Below are positions 50,901 to 62,900 of a stretch of DNA of 64,000 nucleotides, in pieces. The DNA is from Ianthella basta (lineage: Eukaryota > Porifera > Demospongiae > Verongiida > Ianthellidae). Both the position numbers and the translations under genes were made by a program. A model generated the notes under the pieces. That model made no database searches. It saw only the letters and a list, made by a program, of their open reading frames with translations, and was not told the origin of the DNA. The stretch is taken from the NCBI GenBank assembly GCA_964019415.1, contig OZ025870.1, positions 8,337,915 to 8,401,914 on the forward strand, read 5' to 3'. Within the stretch, counting starts at the first letter, position 1. Each line of letters begins with the position of its first letter.

Positions 50901-53900
50901 CCAGACTCCAAAGTGTTTAGGTTATTACCAAACATTCATAGACTGCATGCTCTGAAGCACCTCTGCTGAATCTGCCATTTATACCTCATTCTGCACTCTA
51001 TGCTACAAGTAGCATGGGATGCAGATATGGCCTTCCTATCTCAGATGTTCTCTTCCGTGGTAAATTTATAGGAACGTCCTGCCCTGCACATGTAGTCAGT
51101 TGATAGAGTGTTAGTCTTATTCCTTATTGTCTCTGCAGAATGGCTGCAATGCCTTTCACTTGTGTGCTGATGGTGGCAATGTTGCCATTGCTCAGTTCCT
51201 TGTCCCCATGATGGAGGACCACCTATTTGATTTGAGTGATGGTGGCTACACAGCCTTGCATTGGGCAGCTAAATCTGGTCAACTGTCCATGGTAGAGTTC
51301 TTGGTGAAATCTTGTGGATTTGACTTGAAAGCAAAGGATGATAAGGTTGGCCTACTACTATGTTTCCTTGTTGTCTGGTCTGTTTTCTACCTCTCCTGTT
51401 TGCTACCTCTCTGGGCCTTCTGTTTCTGCATGGACGTGGCATAAACGAAGGATGTGATACTTGATTGTGCTTTAGTTTTGTTCATGTATTGCAAGTTCAT
51501 TGTGTGATTATAGGACTAATTATCACATGTAATACTGCAGAGGCTCATAGTTAGTTCGTATTTGTGACAACAATGTCTTTCAAGTTCAAGCAAGCTGAAT
51601 TTTGACCATTCACTGATAGTAACTGTTGCGTTCCTGCTCAGTACATGATTGCCAATGTGTAAATTGCACATGTACCAAGTAGAATACAGTCTCGAGTATT
51701 GACAGACCTGTGGTTGTAATGTGCACCTCTATACATGTCAAACACTGTAAGGCATCACCTGGTATCATATTCCATTGCTTCCCTTAATGAACAGTGGGGA
51801 AAGACGCCCCTTTTGATAGCAGTGCTCAGAGGTCATGCTGATGTAGCTCGCTTTTTACTGGAGAGTGGCAGTGACGTCCATGAACAGGTCAATGTGAGTA
51901 TATGGTAAAGCACTCTTGTGTCTTCTTGGCTTTGGTCTTTGTAGTTGCTAGACCATGCTTGTATCCTGTGCATCATTAGAAATAGAACACTTTCTGTGTG
52001 GACTTTGAAGTGTATATACCTGTGATGAATTGTGTGTTTGACATGTTTTGTACAATACGTATTGACTGGCATTTATATGTCACCAATGTGTTATTTTAAC
52101 TGTGCAATCTGTAAAGGTAGCCCTGGTGACTTGCGCAACTTGCACTTCCTCGTTCACCCTTCCAATGTCTCTAGCTACGTATATTTCTAGAATTTCCTAC
52201 GAACCCCTCTTCATTCTCACATCACTAGCAATTGTCTCAACCAGATTACTGATCGCATCTACCTGCTTTACTGAGTGATAGTCTAATTTACTTCACACTC
52301 CCCTTATTATCTTGGCACTCTGAGGATTTCAGTCATCTTCCATTCCACTTTCTGCTCCAGACTCCAAAGTGTTTAAGTTATTACCAAGCATTCATAGACT
52401 GCATGCTCTGAGGCACCTCTGCTGAATCTGCTATTAATACCTCATTCTGCAGTCTATGCTACAAGTAGCATGGGATGCAGATATGGCCTCCCTATCTCAG
52501 ATGTTCTCTTCCGTGGTAAATTTATAGGAACGTCCTGCCCTGCACATGTAGTCAGTTGATAGAGTATTAGTCTTATTCCTATTTGTCTCTGCAGAATGGC
52601 TGCAATGCCTTTCACTTGTGTGCTGATGGTGGCAATGTTGCCATTGCTCAGTTCCTTGCTCCCTTGATGGTGGACCAGCTATTTGATTTGAGTGATGGTG
52701 GCTACACAGCCTTGCACTGGGCAGCTCAATCTGGTCAGCTGTCCATGGTGGAGCACTTGGTGAAATCTTGTGGATTTGACTTGAAAGCAAAGGACAAGGT
52801 TGGCCTACTTTAGATACTTCCTCGTTCTCTGGTCTGTTTTCTACCTCTCCTGTATGCTACCTCTTGTTGCCTACCTTCTGTTTCTGCATGGACGTGGCAT
52901 TATCGAAAGATGTGATACGTACTTGATTGTGCTTTAGTTTTGTTCATGTATTGCAAGTTCATTGTGTGATTTTAGGACTAATTGTCACATGTAATACTGC
53001 AGAGGCGCATAGTTAGTTCGTATTTGTGACAACAATGTCTTTCAAGTTCAAGCAAGCTGAATTTTGACCATTCACTGACAGTAACTGTTGCATTCCTGCT
53101 CAGTACATGATTGCCAATGTGTAAATTGCAAATATACCAAGTAGAATACAGTCTCGAGTATTGACAGACCTGTGGTTGTAATGTTGCACCTGTATACATG
53201 TCACACACTGTAAGGCATCACCTGGTATCATATTCCATTCCTTCCCTTAATAAACAGTGGGGCAGGACTCCCCTTATGAGAGCAGTGCTCAGGGGTCATG
53301 CTGATGTAGCTGGCTTCTTACTGGAGAGTGGCGGTGATGTCCATGAACAGGACAATGTGAGTATATGGTAAAGCAATCTTGTGTCTTCTTGGTTTTGGTC
53401 TTTGTAGTTGCTAGATCATGGTTGTATCCTGTGCATCATTAGAAATAGAACACTTTCTGTGCGCACTTTGAAGTGTATATACCTGTGACGAAATGTGTTG
53501 ACACGTGTTGTACAATACGTATTGACTGGCATTTATATGTCACCAATGTGTTATTTTAGCTGTACAATCTGTAAAGGTAGCCTGGTGACTTGCGCAACTT
53601 GCACTTCCTCGTTCATCCTTCCAGTGACTCTAGCTACGTATATTTCTAGAATTTCCTACGAACCTCTCTTCATTCTCACATCACTAGCAATTGTCTCAAC
53701 CACATTACTGATCGCATCTACCTGCTTTACTGAGTGATAGTCTAATTTACTTCACACTCCCCTTATTATCTTGGCACTGCGGATTTCAGTCATTTTCCAT
53801 TCCACTTTCTGCTCCAGACTCCAAAGTGTTTAAGTTATTACCAAGCATTCATAGACTGCATGCTCTGAAGCACCTCTGCTGAATCTGCCATTTATACCTC

Positions 53901-56900
53901 ATTCTGCACTCTATGCTACAAGTTGCATGGGATGCAGATACAGCCTTCCTATCTCAGATGTTCTCTTCCGTGGTAAATTTAATGGAACGTCCTGCCCTGC
54001 ACATGTAGTCAGTTGATAGAGTATTATTCTTATTCCTATTTGTCTCTGCAGAATGGCTGCAATGCCTTTCACTTTTGTGCTGAGGGAGGCAATGTTGCCA
54101 TTGCTCAGTTCCTTGCTCCCATGATGGTGGACCAGCTATTTGATTTGAGTGATGGTGGCTACACAGCCTTGCACTGGGCAGCTCAATCTGGTCAGCTGTC
54201 CATGGTGGAGCACTTGGTGAAATCTTGTGGATTTGACTTGAAAGCAAAGGACAAGGTTGGCCTAGTTTAGATACTTCCTCGTTCTCTGGTCTGTTTTCTA
54301 CCTCTCCTGTATGCTACCTCTTGTTGCCTACCTTCTGTTTCTGCATGGACGTGGCATTATCGAAAGATGTGATACGTACTTGATTGTGCTTTATTTTTGT
54401 TCATGTATTGCAAGTTCATTGTGTGATTTTAGGACTAATTGTCACATGTAATACTGCAGAGGCTCATAGTTAGTTCGTATTTGTGACAACAATGTCTTTC
54501 AAGTTCAAGCAAGCTGAATTTTGACCATTCACTGACAGTAACTGTTGCATTCCTGCTCAGTACATGATTGCCAATGTGTAAATTGCAAATATACCAAGTA
54601 GAATACAGTCTCGAGTATTGACAGACCTGTGGTTGTAATGTTGCACCTGTATACATGTCACACACTGTAAGGCATCACCTGGTATCATATTCCATTCCTT
54701 CCCTTAATAAACAGTGGGGCAGGACTCCCCTTATGAGAGCAGTGCTCAGGGGTCATGCTGATGTAACTCGCTTCTTACTGGAGAGTGGCAGTGATGTCCA
54801 TGAACAGGACAATGTGAGTATATGGTAAAGCAATCTTGTGTCTTCTTGGTTTTGGTCTTTGTAGTTGCTAGATCATGGTTGTATCCTGTGCATCATTAGA
54901 AATAGAACACTTTCTGTGTGAACTTTGAAGTGTATATACCTGTGACGAAATGTGTTGACACGTGTTGTACAATACGTATTGACTGGCATTTATATGTCAC
55001 CAATGTGTTATTTTAACTGTGCAATCTGTAAAGGTAGCCTGGTGACTTGTGCAACTGGCACTTCCTCGTTCATCCTTCCAGTGACTCTAGCTACGTATAT
55101 TTCTAGAATTTCCTACGAACCTCTCTTCATTCTCACATCACTAGCAATTGTCTCAACCACATTACTGATCTCATCTACCTGCTTTACTGAGTGATAGTCT
55201 AATTTACTTCACACTCCCCTTATTGTCTTAGCACTCTGAGGATTTTAGTCATTTTCCATTCCACTTTCTGCTCCAGACTCCAAAGTGTTTAAGTTATTAC
55301 CAAACATTCATAGACTGCATGCTCTGAAGCACCTCTGCTGAATCTGCTATTAATACCTCATTCTGCACTCTATGCTACAAGTAGCATGGGATGCAGATAC
55401 AGCCTTCCTATCTCACATGTTCTCTTCCGTGGTAAATTTAATGGAACGTCCTGCCCTGCACATGTAGTCAGTTGATAGAGTGTTAGTCTTATTCCTGTCT
55501 GTCTCTGCAGAATGGCTGCAATGCCTTTCACTTGTGTGCTGATGGTGGCAATGTTGCCATTGCTCAGTTCCTTGTCCCCATGATGGAGGACCACCTATTT
55601 GATTTGAGTGATGGTGGCTACACAGCCTTGCACTGGGCAGCTCAATCTGGTCAACTGTCCATGGTAGAGTTCTTGGTCAAATCTTGTGGATTTGACTTGA
55701 AAGCAAAGGATGATAAGGTTGGCCTACTACTATGTTTCCTTGTTGTCTGGTCTGTTTTCTACCTCTCCTCTTTGCTACCTCTCTGGGCCTTCTGTTTCTG
55801 CATGGACGTGGCATAAACGAAGGATGTGATACTTGATTGTGCTTTAGTTTTGTTTATGTATTGCAAGTTCATTGTGTGATTATATGACTAATTATCACAT
55901 GCAGAGGCTCATAGTTAGTTCGTATTTGTGACAACAATGTCTTTCAAGTTCAAGCAAGCTGAATTTTGACCATTCACTGACAGTAACTGTTGCGTTCCTG
56001 CTCAGTACGTGATTGCCAATGTGTAAATTGCACATGAACGAAGTAGAATACAGTCTCGAGTATTGACAGACCTGTGGTTGTAATGTGCACCTCTATACAT
56101 GTCAAACACTGTAAGGCATCACCTGGTATCATATTCCATTGCTTCCCTTAATGAACAGTGGGGAAAGACGCCCCTTTTGAGAGCAGTGCTCATGGGTCAT
56201 GCTGATGTAGCTCGCTTTTTACTGGAGAGTGGCAGTGACGTCCATGAACAGGACAATGTGAGTATATGGTAAAGCAATCTTGTGTCTTCTTGGTTTTGGT
56301 CTTTGTAGTTGCTAGATCATGGTTGTATCCTGTGCATCATTAGAAATAGAACACTTTCTGTGTGGACTTTGAAGTGTATATACCTGTGACGGAATGTGTG
56401 TTTGACACGTGTTGTACAATACGTATTAACTGGCATTTATATGTCACCAATGTGTTATTTTAACTGTGCAATCTGTAAAGGTAACCTGGTGACTTGCGCA
56501 ACTGGCACTTCCTTGTTCATCCTTCCAGTGACTCTAGCTACGTATATTTCTAGAATTTCCTACGAACCCCTGTACATTCTCACATCACTAGCAATTGTCT
56601 CAGCCAGATTACTGATCGCATCTACCTGCTTTATTCAATGATCGTCTAATTTAGTTCACACTCCCCTTATTGTCTTAGCACTCTGAGGATTTCAGTCATT
56701 TTCCATTCCACTTTCTGCTCCAGACTCCAAAGTGTTTAAGTTATTACCAAACATTCATAGACTGCATGCTCTGAAGCACCTCTGTTGAATCTGCCATTAA
56801 TACCTCATTCTGCACTCTATGCTACAAGTAGCATGGGATGCAGATACGGCCTTCCTATCTCAGATGTTCTCTTCCATGGTAAATTTAATGGAACGTCCTG

Positions 56901-59900
56901 CCCTGCACATGTAGTCAGTTGATAGAGTGTCAGTCTTATTCCTTATTGTCTCTGCAGAATGGCTGCAATGCCTTTCACTTGTGTGCTGATGGTGGCAATG
57001 TTGCCATTGCTCAGTTCCTTGCTCCCATGATGGAGGACCACCTATTTGATTTGAGTGATGGTGGCTACACAGCCTTGCACTGGGCAGCTCAATATGGTCA
57101 ACTGTCCATGGTGGAGTTCTTGGTCAAATCTTGTGGATTTGACTTGAAAGCAAAGGACAAGGTTGGCCTACTTTAAATGTTTCCTTGTTGTCTGGTCTGT
57201 TTTCTACCTCTCCTGTTTGCTACCTCTCTGGGCCTTCTGTTTCTGCATGGACGTAGCATAAACGAAGGATGTGATACTTGATTGTGCTTTAGTTTTGTTT
57301 ATGTATTGCAAGTTCATTGTGTGATTATATGACTAATTATCACATGTAATACTGCAGAGGCTCATAGTTAGTTCGTATTTGTGACAACAATGTCTTTCAA
57401 GTTCAAGCAAGCTGAATTTTGACCATTCACTGACAGTAACTGTTGCGTTCCTGCTCAGTACGTGATTGCACAATCAAATACGTAGAGAGTGGCAGTGACG
57501 TCCATGAACAGGACAATGTGAGTATATGGTAAAGCAATCTTGTGTCTTTGGTCTTTGTAGTTGCTAGACCATGCTTGTATCCTGTGCATCATTAGAAATT
57601 GTATATACCTGTGATGAATTGTGTGTTTGACATGTGTTGTACAATACGTATTGACTGGCATTTATATGTCACCAATGTGTTATTTTAACTGTGCAATCTG
57701 TAAAGGTAGCCTGGTGACTTGCGCAACTTACACTTCCTCGTTCATCCTTCCAGTGACTCTAGCTACGTATATTCTAGAATTTCCTACGAACCCCTCTTCA
57801 TTCTCACATCACTAGCAATTGTCTCAGCCAGATTACTGATCGCATCTACCTGCTTTACTGAGTGATAGTCTAATTTACTTCACACTCCCCTTATTATTGT
57901 GGCACTCTGAGGATTTCAGTCATTTTCCATTCCACTTTCTGCTCCAGACTCCAAAGTGTTTAAGTTATTACCAAGCATTCATAGACTGCATGCTCTGAAG
58001 CACCTCTGCTGAATCTGCTATTAATACCTCATTCTGCACTCTATGCTACAAGTAGCATGGGATGCAGATACAGCCTTCCTATCTCAGATGTTCTCTTCCG
58101 TGGTAAATTTATAGGAACGTCCTGCCCTGCACATGTAGTCAGTTGATAGAGTATTAGTCTTATTCCTATTTGTCTCTACAGAATGGCTGCAATGCCTTTC
58201 ACTTGTGTGCTGAGGGAGGCAATGTTGCCATTGCTCAGTTCCTTGCTCCCATGATGGTGGACCAGCTATTTGATTTGAGTGATGCTGGCTACTCAGCCTT
58301 GCACTGGGCAGCTCAATCTGGTCAGCTGTCCATGGTGGAGTACTTGGTGAAATCTTGTGGATTTGACTTGAAAGCAAGGAACAAGGTTGACCTACTTTAG
58401 ATATTTCCTCGTTCTCTGGTCTGTTTTCTACCTCTCCTGTATGCTACCTCTTGTTGCCTACCTTCTGTTTCTGCATGGACGTGGCATTATCGAAAGATGT
58501 GATACGTATTTGATTGTGCTTTAGTTTTGTTCATGTATTGCAAGTTCATTGTGTGATTTTAGGACTAATTGTCACATGTAATACTGCAGAGGCGCATAGT
58601 TAGTTCGTATTTGTGACAACAATGTCTTTCAAGTTCAAGCAAGCTGAATTTTGACCATTCACTGACAGTAACTGTTGCGTTCCTGCTCAGTACATGATTG
58701 CCAATGTGTAAATTGCAAATATACCAAGTAGAATACAGTCTCGAGTATTGACAGACCTGTGGTTGTAATGTTGCACCTGTATACATGTCACACACTGTAA
58801 GGCATCACCTGGTATCATATTCCATTCCTTCCCTTAATAAACAGTGGGGCAGGACTCCCCTTATGAGAGCAGTGCTCAGGGGTCATGCTGATGTAGCTCG
58901 CTTCTTACTGGAGAGTGGCGGTGATGTCCATGAACAGGACAATGTGAGTATATGGTAAAGCAATCTTGTGTCTTCTTGGTTTTGGTCTTTGTAGTTGCTA
59001 GATCATGGTTGTATCCTGTGCATCATTAGAAATAGAACACTTTCTGTGTGAACTTTGAAGTGTATATACCTGTGACGAAATGTGTTGACACGTGTTGTAC
59101 AATACGTATTAACTGGCATTTATATGTCACCAATGTGTTATTTCAGCTGTGCAATCATTAAAGGTAGCCTGGTGACTTGTGCAACTGGCACTTCCTCGTT
59201 CATCCTTCCAATGACTCTAGCTACGTATATTTCTAGAATTTCCTACGAACCCCTGTACATTCTCACATCACTAGCAATTGTCTCAGCCAGATTACTGATC
59301 GCATCTACCTGCTTTATTCAATGATCGTCTAATTTAGTTCACACTCCCCTTATTGTCTTAGCACTCTGAGGATTTTAGTCATTTTCCATTCCACTTTCTG
59401 CTCCAGACTCCAAAGTGTTTAAGTTATTACCAAACATTCATAGACTGCATGCTCTGAAGCACCTCTGCTGAATCTGCTATTAATACCTCATTCTGCACTC
59501 TATGCTACAAGTAGCATGGGATGCAGATACAGCCTTCCTATCTCAGATGTTCTCTTCTGTGGTAATTTTATAAGAACGTACTGCCCTGCACATGTAGTCA
59601 GTTGATAGAGTATTAGTCTTATTCCTTATTGTCTCTGCAGAATGGCTGCAATGCCTTTCACATGTGTGCTAATGGTGGCAATGTTGCCATTGCTCAGTTC
59701 CTTGCCCCCATGATGGAGGACCACCTATTTGATTTGAGTGATGCTGGCTACACAGCCTTGCACTGGGCAGCTCAATCTGGTCAACTGTCCATGGTAGAGT
59801 ACTTGGTGAAATCTTGTGGATTTGACTTGAAAGCAAAGGACAAGGTTGGCCTACTTTAAATATTTCCTTGTTGTCTGATCTGTTTTCTACCTCTCCTGTT

Positions 59901-62900
59901 TGCTACCTCTGGGTCTTCTGTTTCTGCATGGACGTGGCATAAACAAAAGGATCTGATGCGTACTTGATTGTGCTTTAGTTTTGTTTATGTATTGCAAGTT
60001 CATTGTGTGATTATATGACTAATTATCACATGTAATACTGCAGAGGTGAATAGCTAGTTCGTATTTGTGACAACAATGTCTTTCAAGTTCAAGCAAGCTG
60101 AATTTTGACCATTCACTGACAGTAACTGTTGCATTCCTGCTCAGTACGTGATTGCCATTGTGTAAATTGCACATGTACCAAGTAGAATACAATCTCGTGT
60201 ATTGACAGACCTGTGGTTGTAATGTTGCACCTGTATACATGTCACACACTGTAAGGCATCACCTGGTGTCATATTCCATTGGTTCCCTTAATGAACAGTG
60301 GGGAAAGACGCCCCTTTTGATAGCAGTGCTCAGTGGTCATGCTGATGTAGCTCGCTTCTTACTGGAGAGTGGCAGTGATGTCCATGAACAGGACAATGTG
60401 AGTATATGGTAAAGCAATCTTGTGTCTTCTTGGATTTGGTCTTTGTAGTTGCTAGATCATGGTTGTATCCTGTGCATCATTAGAAATAGAACACTTTCTG
60501 TGTGAACTTTGAAGTGTATATTCCTGTGATGAACTGTGTGTTTGACATGTGTTGTATAATATGTATTGACTGGCATTTATATGTCACCAATGTGTTATTT
60601 TAACCGTGCAATCTGTAAAGGTAGCCTGGTGACTTGTGCAATTGGCACTTCCTCGTTCACCCTTCCAGTGACTCTAGCTACGTATATTTCTAGAATTTCC
60701 TAGGAACCCCTCTTCATTCTCACATCACTAGCAATTGTCTCAACCAGATTACTGATTGTATTTACCTGCTTTATTGAATGATCGTCTAATTTAGTTCACA
60801 CTCCCCTTATTATCTTGGCACTCTGAGGATTTCAGTCATTTTCCATTCCACTTTCAGCTCCAGACTCCAAAGTGTTTAAGTTATTACCAAGAATTCATAG
60901 ACTGCATGCTCTGAAGCACCTCTGTTGAATCTGCCATTAATACCTCATTCTGCACTCTATGCTACAAGTAGCATGGGATGCAGATACGGCCTTCCTATCT
61001 CAGATGTTCTATTCCGTGGTAATTTTAATGGAACGTGCTACCCTGCACATGTAGTCAGTTAATAGAGTGTTAGTCTTATTCCTTATTGTCTCTGCAGAAT
61101 GGCTGCAATGCCTTTCACATGTGTGCTGATGGTGGCAATGTTGCCATTGCTCAGTTCCTTGCCCCCATGATGGAGGACCACTTATTTGATTTGAGTGATG
61201 GTGGCTACACAGCCTTGCACTGGGCAGCTCAATCTGGTCAGCTGTCCATGGTGGAGCACTTGGTGAAATCTTGTGGATTTGACTTGAAAGCAAAGGACAA
61301 GGTTGGCCTACTTTAGATATTTCCTCGTTCTCTGGTCTGTTTTCTACCTCTCCTGTATGCTACCTCTCCGGACCTTCTGTTTCTGCATGGACGTGGCATA
61401 AACGAAAGATGTGATACGTACTTGATTGTGCTTTAGTTTTGTTTATGTATTGCAAGTTCATTGTGTGGTTTTAGGACTAATTATCACATGTAATACTGCA
61501 GAGGCTCATGGTTAGTTCGTATTTGTGACAACAATGTCTTTCAAGTTCAAGCAAGCTGAATTTTGACCATTCACTGACAGTAACTGTTGCGTTCCTGCTC
61601 AGTACGTGATTGCCAATGTGTAAATTGTACATGTACCAAGTAGAACACAGTCTCGAGTATTGACAGACCTGTGGTGGACCTGTGAACTGTGTGTGTGACG
61701 TCATGAGATAAATAATGTATTAACCAATGCATGCATTCATCTTACTCAATGTGTTATGTTGAATTGTTGCCATGCAAGCTGTAATGAACAGCAGTTTGTG
61801 GAGCTGTGTATGTGGTAATTCACTGTGTAAGACTGCACTCACAAGATCACTTCCAACTAACCCCACAGTGCATGATATAATTACCACTTGACCAGCAGCA
61901 TGGCAAGTTTTGAGGCTGAAATTATGTCATAAGTACAGTCTGTACAGTAATTATGTACAGTATACAGTGTTTTGATCAAAGTAGTGGAAAGAATATCACT
62001 TACTGTTCTGCAGCTGACCCTTTTAGAATCACTTGCAGTGGCTAGTCTCTGTAAGTTGTAGGATCAAACATTCTTAGGAACCGATTTCATGACTACCAAC
62101 ACTTCCACTGCCCATACCAATGACAGATGCAGTGCTTTTTTACTAGCACAATAGTAGTTTCTTATGACAGTGCTAGGGAAATTGATACTGTGAACTGACT
62201 AATGTAAAGTTCCTTTGCCTTTGTTGTGCTCCCCCTGCCCCGTAACTGATTTAGTGATATTGAGTCCCTTATCATGTAATCTCACAAAGTACTTACTACT
62301 TCCAATTTACTGCACTGAGTTAATTTGAAGGCGAAATGTCATGCCCTGCATGCATAGACAGTTGATGTTGTGCTGTGCCCTTATTCCTTGCTGTCTCTAC
62401 AGAATGGCTGCAATGCCTTTCACTTGTGTGCTAAGGGTGGCAATGTTGTCATTGCTCAGTTCCTTGCCCCTATGATGGAGGATCATCTATTTGATGTGGA
62501 TGATGATGGCTACACTGCCTTACACTGGGCAACCCAAAAAGATCAGCTGTCCATTGTGGACTACTTAGTCAAATCTTGTGTATTTGACTTGAAAGCAAAG
62601 GACAAGGTTGGCCTACTTTTACATGTTTGGTGGTTGTCTGGTCCATTTTTTAACTCTCTGAGTTTTCTGATTCTGCATGAACGTGGCATGCATGAATGAT
62701 ATGATGCTTGATTTGTGTTAGTCTTGTACCCGTGTGTGCGTGTATGTTTGTGTGTGTGTGTGTGTATGTTTGTGAGTGTGTGTGTGTGGAGTGTGTTATT
62801 TGTTTACAATATCGATGATATACTGCTGCGTTGGTAGACGTAGCTGAATAGATTGAATTCTCTTCTATTCTATCAAAGTGCCGGCGCAACCTAGGATGGC

